From Uranotaenia lowii (taxonomy: Eukaryota; Arthropoda; Insecta; Diptera; Culicidae), in contig NC_073691.1 of NCBI RefSeq assembly GCF_029784155.1, forward strand, positions 65,540,839 through 65,604,838: a stretch of 64,000 nt of DNA. The letters are read 5' to 3'. Below the pieces are notes generated by a model. It worked only from the letters and a program-made list of their open reading frames with translations, was not told the DNA's origin and did not search any database. The stretch's first letter is position 1. Each line of letters starts with the position of its first letter. Of this stretch, positions 12,000 through 23,100 are shown piece after piece. The translations under genes and the position numbers were made by a program.

Positions 12000-12481
12000 T
12001 AATTTGGGAGACGATCCAGAGTTGTATCTGGATTAATCATCCGTATGTGAGAGCCCCTCACAAAGCAAGCGTTGTGAGACGGAAAGTTGAAGTTGAAAAA
12101 GTTGAGCTTTCAGCTGCGATGATTTAAAGATCAGTTGTGAGAAGTAGATGCCAACTGAGAGTAGAGCAAAACTGAGTTAAGATTGAAAATCCAATTCAAG
12201 TTTGATTACAATGAAGTGTTCAGTTTCGTAGATTAAAAATATTATTTACAGAAACAAGCACAAAAGAATATGTTAAGACGCTCACAAGAATGTTTTGAAG
12301 AAGTTCTGAGAAAAAATTTAAATATGCATGTATGTGCATATTTTCAATGAGAAATTTTGAATCCAAATCATATTGTCCCTGTTTTTGCATTTTTGTGTAG
12401 GGGGAGATGTGTAGCCGATGATTGCGAGCGCGACACTCTCTAGGCCATTCTGAGTTGACAATCTCTCTCCTTTTTCTTTAC
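12000..12481. other. no gene recognised
   Basis: Spacer between two elements. It holds a weak outlier copy of the 10440-11010 minisatellite and otherwise nothing recognisable. Confidence 0.45.
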
Positions 12482-12483
12482 TA

Positions 12484-13750
12484 AAGGGTGATACGGTCAA
12501 AATTTGGTCAATATCAACTTGACGTATTTCTTTCAATTTTGCATTTAAAAAACCTGAACACCCCTCATTTTGAAGGTGTGTGTGTGTAGAACGTTGCTCC
12601 TATTTTGATTTTGGAATTCACTCTTCAGTTGTCAAAATGCCGTCCAAGGAAGAAGAGCAGCGTATCAAAATTTTGCTCGCGCATCGCGCAAATCCGGGCT
12701 ACTCGCACGCATAGCTGGCAAAATCGCTAAAAGTTGCCAAATCAACCGTTACAAATGTAATTAAAGTGTTTGGCGAACGTTTGTTGACAGCCAGGAAGTC
12801 TGCATCGGGAGGGAATCGAAAACCGGAAGCCGCTGAGACGACAAAGAGAGTTGCCGGTAGGTTCAAGCGAAACCCTAACCTGTCTCTCCGAGATGCCGCA
12901 AATAAGCTGGGTGTATCGTCTACAACCGTGCATTGAGCCAAAAAAAAGAGCCGGACTATCGACTTACAAGAAGGTGGTGACTCCGAATCGCGATGATAAA
13001 CAAAATACGACGGCCAAAGCGCGATCCCGGAGGCTGTACACGACGATGCTGACGAAGTTTGACTGCGTGGTAATGGACGACGAAACCTACGTCAAAGCCG
13101 ACTACAAGCAGCTTCCGGGACAGGAGTTTTATACGGCAAAAGGAAGGGGAAAGGTAGCAGATATTTTCAAGCACATGAAACTGTCAAAGTTCGCGAAGAA
13201 ATTTCTGGTTTGGCAAGCCATCTTTACCTGTGTCTTGAAAAGCAGCATTTTCATAGCTTCCGGGACTGCCAACCAAGAAATTTACGTGAAAGAGTGTTTG
13301 AATAAACTTCTGCTGCCTTTCCTGAAGAAACACGGTTGCTCCGTACTGTTTTGGCCGGATTTGGCATCTTGCCATTACGGTTAAAAGGCCATGGAGTGGT
13401 ACGCTGTCAACAACGTGCAGGTGGTTCCCAAAGACAAGAACCCTCACAACACGCCAGAGCTCCGCCCAATTGAGAAATACTGGGCTATTGTCAAGCGGAA
13501 CCTAAAGAAAACCAAAAAAACTACTAAGGACGAGCCGGTTGGACTAGGTGGCTGTACAAAATCTGATGGCAGGAGTTAAGCGTAAGGCCCGGCAATTCGG
13601 ATTTGGAAAAGCGGAAGAATAACTGAATATTTTTCCTAAATTTGATACTAATTAAACTTGAAAAAGAAATTTAATTTGATTTTTTTTAATAAACGGTTTC
13701 ACCGATTTACACGCGCTTTCCCTTGACCAAATTTTGACCGTATCACCCTT
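12484..13750 (+). mobile_element. DD37E mariner element with both termini
   Basis: Near-perfect terminal inverted repeats (AAGGGTGATACGGTCAAA and onward, 28 bp) lie at 12484-12511 and 13723-13750, flanked by the TA duplication 12482-12483 and 13751-13752. At 1,267 bp the element is of usual length for a complete IS630/Tc1/mariner element. It encloses one damaged transposase gene. Confidence 0.93.
12637..13622 (+). pseudogene. mariner transposase, DD37E type, with stops and frameshifts
   Basis: Starts MPSKEEEQRIKIL at 12637 and is broken by a TAG near 12712, a TGA near 12934, a one-base shift in the following A-run, a TAA at 13382 and a late shift near 13550. Helix-turn-helix regions precede the catalytic core VVMDDETYVKAD (about 13065-13100), WPDLASCHYG (about 13352-13380) and ELRPIEKYW (about 13457-13483). 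Counting through the TAA, 37 residues separate the second Asp from the Glu. This matches the mosquito ITmD37E group of the IS630-Tc1-mariner superfamily. The end KARQFGFGKAEE is intact. Not active as it stands. Confidence 0.9.
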
Positions 13751-13844
13751 TAGTCAGATGTTGCTGAAAGGCGAAATAAAAGTTGGAAGTAAATAATTTA
13801 AGGATTAAGTACGTTGCTTATCACCGTCCATCCACTCACCCTTT

Positions 13845-14210
13845 TGTAGTGAATAAGGAAAACATATTAAATAAACATTCCGTTGAATGATTCAATCCTG
13901 AACAATTTCATGGTAATTATCGATCGATTTGTATCAGTGTTCCGAATGTAAATTTCAGTTACTTTGTTGGAAGCTTTGAGAAAGAGCTTTTATTTCGACA
14001 TGCTCAACTACATGTCGAAATAAAAGAGAGAAATGTTTGAGTAAAAGAGAGAGAGTCTTGGGCTGATGAAAAGCGGTGCAAAACCGGTCTGGTCATTCTA
14101 GTTGCGACGCTTGCGTTAGACGTTTGCGTTTTAAGGTGTTTTTATTATACGCGAGATTCAAAATACCGGAAGGACGTTCGATTTGCAAAAAAAAAGCGCA
14201 GAACACGACA
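13845..14210 (+). repeat. left LTR (366 bp)
   Basis: Starts TGTAGTGAATAAGG and ends CAGAACACGACA. It contains AATAAA at 13870-13875 and a perfect 16-bp inverted repeat (13987-14002 with 14011-14026, 8-nt loop). It differs from the right LTR only around an A-run near the end, as far as reading by eye can tell. Confidence 0.92.
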
Positions 14211-14360
14211 ATGGCGTCGTCGGTATTCGGACCGCTCGGTAAGAAATTCAGTGTTAAAAAAAACGTTTTCAAGAAGAAGAAAAAGTGTTTTGGAGTTAAA
14301 TTGGAAATGTTGGAGAACTGACGAAAATTTCGAGGTTGAAGGATGATGTCTGGAAAATAT

Positions 14361-14773
14361 GGCAGAGCGAGAGAACTCTGAGTTGGAAAAATGAATGTGA
14401 AAGAAAGGAGGCAGAGCGAGAGATCTCTGAGCCTCGTAAAAAAATAAAATAATAAATTAAAAGGCAGAGCGAGAGTACTCTGAGTCGTTGAAATTGCAAG
14501 AGCGAGAGACTCTTGGCATACTTGAAAATTTTCGTTAGTTCTCTGGCAAACTTCCATTTCGTCAAAATTTTCTTGCTCTCGGTTGAAATCCTGAGACGGA
14601 AAAAACAACAAATTAAAAAAAGAAATCTTCGGTTTGAAGCCTGAAGAAAAAAAAATTTCTTATCAAATTGTAGGTTACAAGCTACGCGTGAGTGGCATAA
14701 GACATGTAAAAAAGAGAGAAATGAAATAAATATCGATCATTGAATTTGATATGCAAGAGCGAGAGACTCTTCG
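14361..14773 (+). other. five repeated hairpins in the LTR-element interior
   Basis: Short stem-loops sit at 14363-14380, 14412-14429, 14465-14482, 14497-14515 and 14754-14771. Each has loop CGAGAG plus A/T. The stem is CAGAG/CTCTG in the first three and CAAGAG/CTCTTG in the last two, so both sides change together. Confidence 0.6.
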
Positions 14774-15713
14774 AAAAATAGCGATATAGAACTTGGTTTA
14801 TATGTGTTAGAGAGTCATTGAAATATATCGATGATGAAATCAAAGTGGATCCTGATTTACCGATAGTTCAACATAAATAACGCTACTTCACACTGGAGTT
14901 CTCGGTTTGAAACCTGAGACCAGTAAATGAAGATCGCCCGTGGTTATTTGTTAAAAGAAGTTAAAAAAAAAATTGGATTTAGTACGGTCAAAAGAGATTT
15001 ACTTTGATATCATTGGTTTATAAATACTCCGGAGGTTCAATCCAAGTGTTTTCAAAAGATCGACAATATGAGACTTGATTCGAAAGTCCCAAAAACCGTT
15101 TTCGGTTTGTAGAGAAAACCAAACAATTTTGACGCTAATAACATTTAGAAAACATTAAATTATGGTAAAATGCGGTGATGATAAGAACACATTTGTTCAG
15201 AGAAGAGTTTTGGAATATGAATCTTAGAACAAAAAAAAAAATCAGATCAACATGGATTCTGTCACCACGTAGTAACGATATAATAATAGAATTATGGGTT
15301 AATTCGTTTCGTTGGCCTAGCTTCAAATGAGGTATAGTTTGCTGTCTTAATAGTCATTCTGGATGCCTGCCTGACAAAATTAAATTAAACTAACTTTCTC
15401 TAGAATAATTACATTTGACGAGGGAATCCGAGTTCAAGTGAAGGTTTTGTATAAGCACGAATGAGAAGCAAATGAAGTTCCATAAAAAATTTTGACAAAT
15501 CTCATGATAGTTTTTTTACTTTTTGCTCCTTACGTATTTGGTGATATGACATGCTCTTCAACACCTTTGCTAAGGAAATTCATAAAATTAGGATAAAAGA
15601 AAATTTAGTGTGTTTTTATTTCCCCCTCTTTAGAATGGACATTTGTAAAGTATATTGTCTTGATGTCTTGATCATTTGAATAAAAAAAAATCGAGAATAG
15701 AGAAGGGGAATAA

Positions 15714-16081
15714 TGTAGTGAATAAGGAAAACATATTAAATAAACATTCCGTTGAATGATTCAATCCTGAACAATTTCATGGTAATTATCGATCGATTTG
15801 TATCAGTGTTCCGAATGTAAATTTCAGTTACTTTGTTGGAAGCTTTGAGAAAGAGCTTTTATTTCGACATGCTCAACTACATGTCGAAATAAAAGAGAGA
15901 AATGTTTGAGTAAAAGAGAGAGAGTCTTGGGCTGATGAAAAGCGGTGCAAAACCGGTCTGGTCATTCTAGTTGCGACGCTTGCGTTAGACGTTTGCGTTT
16001 TAAGGTGTTTTTATTATACGCGAGATTCAAAATACCGGAAGGACGTTCGATTTGCAAAAAAAAAAAACGCAGAACACGACA
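15714..16081 (+). repeat. right LTR (368 bp)
   Basis: Direct copy of 13845-14210, two bases longer in a terminal A-run. It ends CGACA and is followed at once by the CCTTT target duplication. Confidence 0.92.
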
Positions 16082-16086
16082 CCTTT

Positions 16087-16640
16087 CAGAATGGAAATGA
16101 TAATTTTTCGACTTAACCATTTTGTTTGCATAAAAATGAGGCAGGTCAGTGTTCTACCTACTATCACTATCAACGATGGTTATTGACCCTTGAACGAATC
16201 GACAAACGGCCAAGCTCAAATTCTGAAAACAAAACACATTTCAAGTCATCATCCTCATCCGTGCCCTTCGAATTCCGCACCTAACTAGACGCCATCACAC
16301 GGTCCGCAGACCAAATTGTTAAGTACCCAACAATGCAAGATGGTTTACAAACAACGAGAACTTGCTTTTCAGCAGCTGGAAAACTTGAAACACTCATGCG
16401 CGATTTACGCTGACTGATTTTCAATCAAGCGTGTCCGGCTTAAACATTCATTGTTGCCGTTGTTGAAGTTTGCTGTAGCCCTAATCAGGGGTTTTATTCT
16501 TGAATGGAGACGAGTTCTCCAAAGAATGCATGTGACATGTATTGATTAGAGATTTCCTCATATCCTTTTTCAGCAGCAGCTAGAAGACCCCTCTTTAGTC
16601 GATAATGTTTCTATGAATGAATATGTCCACCGTTGGAAAT
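16087..16640 (+). promoter_or_regulatory. upstream region of the host gene
   Basis: Apparently unique, less AT-biased DNA between the LTR element and the TATA-like box. No ORF or repeat signature was seen. By position it probably holds the proximal control elements. No individual factor site can be claimed from one sequence. Confidence 0.35.
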
Positions 16641-16641
16641 G

Positions 16642-16678
16642 TATATATTAGATTTTCCACTGGGTCAAACTCTTCAGA
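16642..16678 (+). promoter_or_regulatory. TATA box and initiator candidate
   Basis: TATATAT at 16642-16648 lies about 30 bases before an arthropod-like initiator TCAGA (16674-16678). That would place the start at about 16676 and give a 5' leader of about 33 nt before the ATG at 16709. The ATG context ACAATG suits insect initiation. Confidence 0.5.
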
Positions 16679-16708
16679 GTGATTTGTGACATTTGACCTG
16701 GAGGTACA

Positions 16709-17155
16709 ATGAAGTTTCTGACAATCGTTGTATTTGTTCTAGTGATAATTGAAAGTGTTGTACACAAAGCTGAGTCCTTTCCCCAAACGGTGATAACTCA
16801 AGTGCCTTCTCCCCAAGTGACTCCCGTCAATAGTTCAACTTCTTCGGAATCAGTGGATTCGATTCGAAATGCAACGCTGGAAAGTGATTTGAAACGTGTC
16901 GCCATGATTGGAATACTGTTTGGGGCTATCCAGGGGGAAGCTGCAATGGAAAAACGAATCAATCGACAGTTGCGGGATCTTAGTCAGACGTACAATGTGA
17001 CCAAGTTTGAAATGAAAACTCGAAAAGTGGCAGCGTTGGAAAAATCCATGGAGCGGGATAGGGTTGCTATTGGGATTCTCAATGGGGCCTTGGAGCTGGC
17101 TAGTAAACCGATGAGCTACGAACAGTATCGGAAAGAAATGAAAAGGATTTCGGAG
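16709..17155 (+). CDS. exon 1 (149 aa): signal peptide and charged domain
   Basis: Residues 1 to about 23 form a hydrophobic signal peptide, probably cut near AES/FP. A Ser/Thr/Pro-rich stretch and a helical region rich in Arg, Lys and Glu follow. The ATG is the first after the promoter candidate. Exon end GAG|GTGTGT is a usable but non-consensus donor. Reading through it reaches a stop after four codons, as expected for intron sequence. Confidence 0.85.
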
Positions 17156-20100
17156 GTGTGTTTTTTGTAGTTGACAATTGTGTCAGAAACCAGGCAATGC
17201 TAACATCGCAGCAAAAATTTTTGTAGCTATATTCTTATGCTGCTTTGTACACCTTCCATATACATCCATTATAAAATAATCATAAAAAAGTTGAAAAATA
17301 GCATTTACCTACCAATGTGAAGGCAGCAGGGGAGATGCGTGCTTAATGCGCATAATAAGGAGCATACTCATTATTCCCATAATTCATTGATAAGGGCCTG
17401 AAATCTATAAACACATGAGCCGACATAGTTTTATATACTTTGGAGCAATTTTCCTGTTGATATTTCTGACAGCTTTTGAGAAAATGATTTTATAATTTAA
17501 GTAGTCAAAATAGCCAATTTTAGATACCGGATGGGTTAAATACGCATATCATGTATATTTCAGTTTCACTTGCAACGTTTTCGTATAATTCAATTGAAAA
17601 TGGTAGAAACTGATGTTAAGTGTACATCAAAACTGAAATAGTGACGAAATTGTATTTATCACTGGATCTTTTGCATATAGAGTAAGGTGGGGTAAAAGTA
17701 CGAGTAGGTTAAAAATACGTTTTGATATTATCCCAAACCGAGAACAGTAAAATTCAAAACTCTGACGTGGGTTGGTTAAGATTTGGACTGCCTACATCAA
17801 GACATAATTTTTATTTGTAGAAGTTGTAAATACTCTGAAAAATGGGGTAAAGTAGCTTTTATGCATAAATGATCAAAATAACGGCAAACATGTTAAAGCA
17901 ATCGAAATTCTGGCTTTCGATGGAAATTTTATGGGGCAAAAGTACAAATTATATACAGGGTCCACTGAATTAAATCTGAACGGAAAGTTTTAACTTTTAT
18001 TTTAAAAAGCACTTAAAACATCAGTGCATATTTTTGTTTCTACAATGACTTGCTCGCGCGAAAAATTACTCAAATACGATGAGAACTGAATTTCGTAAAC
18101 CCCTTAAATAAGAACAATTAGTGGAGAACTCCAAATTCGCGCAGGTTTTTTCGCCCATGTATAGGATTTGTATCAGAAGCGAAAACAGAAGCTGCTGCTG
18201 AAGGCAAAGATTGATACAAAATAATTTTCCTCTTGACTTCAAGCAGAATTGTGGAATTTTGAATGGTCGTACTTTTACCCCACATCATTTGAACTTTTGC
18301 CCCAGAGGTGGAGTAAAAGTACGTTTTGATAGCAGTCAGGCATTTTCACTACTGCTGTCAAATGCGTCGATCGATTATCTTCGTGATTTTTTAGAAGAGA
18401 GATCAAAGTCTAAGGAATCGAATGATGTTCTCGGTTTGTTGGAAAAACAACTGCAAAATTTTCTAAAAATAGGATAGCGCTAAGATCGTACTTTTACCCC
18501 ACCATACTCACCAATATCAGGAATGCCAGATGGATATATTTCATGGTAATATTTTGTTCATTTCATATTTTTATCAAATTTATATTAAACTCTTCTCTTT
18601 TCACTAAAGATTGTAATGTTTCAATGATAAATGTTCAAATGATAAAAAGTTAAAAAAAAATATACGGCTAATCTATTTTTTTATGAAAGAGGCATTTAAC
18701 CTGCATGATATGGGCATTCAAAACCTGTCTCTTATTACAATATATTAATGATTTCGCTAAATGAATGAATTCAATATATTTAAAAAAACTGTTAAAAAAT
18801 CTTGTTTGAAGTTTAATCTTTTTTGCCATGGTATATCAATAAAAAGTTTTTATGTTATGTGTCAAAAGCGGATCACCCAGCTGCACTGATAAGATATGTT
18901 GATATATCAACCATTTCGTCGAAAGGCTGTATGCGCATTTAGGAACACTTTTCCCTATACATACATAAATTTGTATTATTTCTTAAGCGACGATAACTTC
19001 ACAAATTGGGCGCTATCCGACACCTTATTCGTACCTACCGGAAGGATGCAAGAGAGCGCAAAATTTCGTTCTCATAGCCGTCAAATCGTTGCCAGAGACA
19101 ATTACTCAATTCCCATCTGAATTTTAGCCATCTGGATGCATTGCTGGTAGCAAAGAGAACATCACGATGATTTTTCCACTTGAGAATCATTTTAAAAATT
19201 ATAAAAAAATGCTAACTTTCTTTTATATCTGACTTAACCTTTCATTCCATGATTTCTTTGTTTTCCGTTTAAAATAATTTCAAACAGTTGCAAATGATGT
19301 TTAATTTAATAGGTATATACTACGATTTTCACTTTTTTCATGCATTAATTGTTGCAAATTTGTTACTTTATGAAACGTTCGTTGTCCAAAAAATTTCCCG
19401 GATCCTCAAAGTAAAGCAAGGGAGCTCCAGATTTACATCGCAGGGCAACACTGAGCGGCTATTGCAGACTAAATAAATCACGTGGACAACTTAAGATTAA
19501 CATTTAACACCCAGTACCGAGATGGGAATTGAACCCATGCCATCAGTGGACCAGCGATTACCGTCTTACCACGCTAACCACTCAACCACCAAGACGTATT
19601 TACGTACGTATTTTAATCATGTATGCTCTGTTTGTGAATTTTTTACCTGTTTTTCTCTGAAATCTAATTTTTCTTCAACAAATTTCCAAAAATCAAACGG
19701 TTATATAAAAATATTTAGCAAATTGCATAAACGCTTCCTGAGTAGGTTCATTGTTCATGAACAACGTTGCCAAAATCACAGGAAAAAATCCAGTCGAAGA
19801 ATTTTTTCAAAGAATTTTAAATGGTTTTAACTTATTGTTTTTTTTTTTGGTGAGTTAAACATCTGCTTGTCGAATGGAGTAAACTTCTGCTGCCTTTCTT
19901 TACAAGATGGACGAAGAAAAATGACCCGAAACGTTACGTAACTTTAAAAAAAAGTTTTCCACTCACTCAAAAAAATCATTTAATGAAAACCAGATAGAGG
20001 ACATTCTTTGTTGTAGATCACAAATATTTGTAAAAAAAAATCCCCCCAAACATCAACAACAATTTTGGTGTTCAATATTTAGATTTGATTTGAAAGTTTT

Positions 20101-23100
20101 TGGAAGTCTTATTACCTTAGTTATATTTTAAAATTTTTTTTAAATATTATAGGAAGTTGACTGAATTTTTTCATGTTCCGTATGATTTTTGGCACAATTC
20201 AAGCTATTCAGTTGGTTATAATATAGCGATTGCGGGTGAGGACATAAAAAATAGAGTTGTGTACGATCAAAAAGTTTACAAATATTTGGCCCGTTAACGT
20301 TTTGGCAAGGATTCTTATATAAGTTTAATGTTCGTCTCTATAGCATTCAATAAAATTGATAGAATATTATTAGTTTCTCTTTAGGGATAGTAAAAAAATC
20401 ATGTTGGATCAAGTTGGACAAAAGCTTGCATGCAACAAACTTGCTTTCGATCTTTATTCCACTAAATCGAAAAATTTAGTTATTTTAGATCGAAAATTGA
20501 AAAACTACGAATCAACAAAAATACCCCAAACTTTAGTTTTTTACTTCGTGGATTTTCGAAAAATTTTAATAGGGTGGGAAGGAGGGTTATAAAAAAAGTT
20601 TTTGATATTTGTTCCAGGCTTATTGACATAGGAAAACATAACAGACATGGAAAGCTTATTTCAACCCTCATGCGTCCCAGACATTTTTTCGGGAACTCTC
20701 ATGGAGTGTTAATTTGACACTTCTGCCTGAAATCGTTATATCTTTCTTATCCTCAACCGATTTGTATAAAAATAACACTTTTAGAAGTCTCGCAACGTAA
20801 TTCAAATATTCATCTACAACATTTCAGTTTCCCGTTATTCAATGTCTAACAAAAATATCTTAAAAACATGCATCGGAACATAAACTGTAGATCAGCAACG
20901 AAATGCTTATACAAATTTCACTCAGTGTCCAAGAAAGCTGTGCTGCGATTAAAAAAAATATGATAAACAAGATATTGAAATATTATTTGGAACCTTATCA
21001 TTATTCAAATTTAAAACATAACGAAAATCTCTGAATCTTTGGAATCGTTTTGAACTAATATTTTAATTGAGATTCGCACATCTTATTAAAATTAAATATT
21101 TGTAATGAAAAATCTGATTGAATCCCAAAAGAACAGATTTAATGTATAGCTTTTTAATTGAGGGTTCTGAAATAAATTTATATTTTTGGCTTAGATTTGA
21201 AATTTAAACCACAATTCAGTTTCAGAAATCGTTTTTTCTGCAATTCTGAAGAGATCCTAAATTTGAATTTTGGATTTGGGTTACCCGAGCAGACTTTGAT
21301 GCCTAAATCAATAGCCTGTGGGTAAATTTTCATCTCATATCAATGCATTAAATATTAGTAAATATTTAAAAAAATACAGAGACAAGTTAATAGGAACGAC
21401 CACTTTCGACGACCTGTGACCCTAAATTTTATACACTAAATAAAATGCTCTTCTCTCAAAACCTCTATTTGCAAAATTTCATCTCAATCCGATAAATAAT
21501 TATAATAATATCGCGAAAACAAACAATATGGAAGACCCTTTTTCAATTGCGATCTTAAATTGATTGATTTAAATGCTCCTTAAAATTTCCTGGTACAAAG
21601 TTTCATTTCCATTCGATACATTTTTTTTTTCCTTGTAGGGGAGAGCCCACTGCGACCAGTAGTTGATCTATTGTGGTAATTACCCCGCGTTACTGTATGC
21701 TATCAGGCTCACCTGCACTATGGGTTGAAGTGACAGTTGATTGCTGACTAAGCATTTTATCCCAATCGGGTATGATATCAAAGATGTATGATATAACCTT
21801 CTTAGGGCTGATATGCAACCATATGTCTTGTGCGCTTATTAACTTTGCCCCAAGAACACGCTCTCTCCTCTTAAGGAGGGCGCAGCAGTTGCATAAGAGA
21901 TGCTCTGCAGTTTCTTTTTCGAACCCGCAGAACCGACAGTCGTCGTTTTGAATAATGTTTATCCTTTTGAGATGCTGTTTTGTTGGACAGTGTCCTGTCA
22001 ATAGACCAGTGTAAGTACTTAACTCGTGCTTACTTAAGTTCAACATGTTTTTGGAGAGTCGTGCGCTTGGTTCAATGAATCTTTTCGCCTGAGTTGCTCC
22101 CTCTGCTGTTCTCCAGTTGGAGACAATAGTGGTGCTTTCCCAGTTCTTGAGTTCCATATTCAAGGCACTCCTAGATACTCCGCAGAAAGGTTCAGGTCCA
22201 ATTAACAGGCCCTGAGATCCTTCCCTAGCTAGCTGGTCTGCTTCTTCGTTCCCTAGGATACCGCAGTGGCCTGGAACCCAGAATAAAAATACTCTGTTCC
22301 GTATGGCCAGGTTTCTTAGTGCAACAATACACTCCCATACTAGCTTGGAGTAACATGTGAAGGTACTTAGTGCTCGAAGAGCGGCCTGACTATCAGAGAA
22401 TATATAGATACTTGTGTACCTGTATCCTCTTTTCAAACAGGCTAAAGTGCACTCTAAAATTGCTTGAACTTCTGCTTGGAATACTGTTGGCCAGTTTCCC
22501 ATAGGAATTGAGATCCTGAGTCTAGGTCCGAACACCCCTGCCCCAGTTCTATTATCCATTTTAGACCCATCAGTGAAGAATTTTATTGATCCGGAAGGAA
22601 CCGCAGGTCCACCTGACTCCCACACGTCCCTATTATTGATAGTTACATTGTATGGTATGTCTAGGTTGAAAACGGGTTCCATCCAGTCATCGTTCTTCAC
22701 AATAAGTGAGTTTATTTTAAATATCTTTAGGATTTTAAGGTGTCCTGTAAGATCCCCCTCATAGAGAGTTTTGTTTTTGGAGAGTCTCAAGGCACTACGT
22801 TCTGCCTCTAACTCAATAAATTGATGTAGTGGCAGTATATTTAGTAGTGCATTCAGAGCCTCGTTTGATGTGCTTCGCATAGCGCCAGTTATAGCTAGGG
22901 TTGCTATTCTTTGAAGCTTCGCTAGTTTCTTCCGGGCCGTAGCTTGCACAGTTTTGGTCCACCACACTAAAGAAGCATACGAGATTTTGGGTCTTATTAT
23001 AGCTGTAAATATCCAATGGATAATTTTCGGCCTTAGTCCCCATTTTTTCCCTACTCCTTTGAGGCAAACCCATAGAGCTATTGTAGCCTTGGCTATTACA

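Larger units (their letters stand above)
13845..16081 (+). mobile_element. non-autonomous LTR retrotransposon (TRIM/LARD-like)
   Basis: Two nearly identical direct repeats (13845-14210 and 15714-16081) begin TG and end CA. The element is flanked by the 5-bp duplication CCTTT (13840-13844 and 16082-16086). A candidate primer-binding site, TGGCGTCGTCGGT, starts two bases after the left LTR (14212). A purine tract AGAGAAGGGGAA (15699-15710) precedes the right LTR. The 1.5-kb interior has no gag, protease, RT or integrase reading frame. It must rely on another element's proteins, possibly Bel/Pao or Gypsy by LTR style. Near-identity of the LTRs implies recent insertion. Confidence 0.93.

Noticed and set aside
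13391..13579. Separate gene at 13391
   Set aside because: It is the C-terminal catalytic part (ELRPIEKYW) of the mariner transposase after an in-frame stop.
19480..19600. tRNA gene on minus strand
   Set aside because: The T-arm is perfect but the acceptor arms do not pair and the sequence continues as a repeat. A SINE head fits better.
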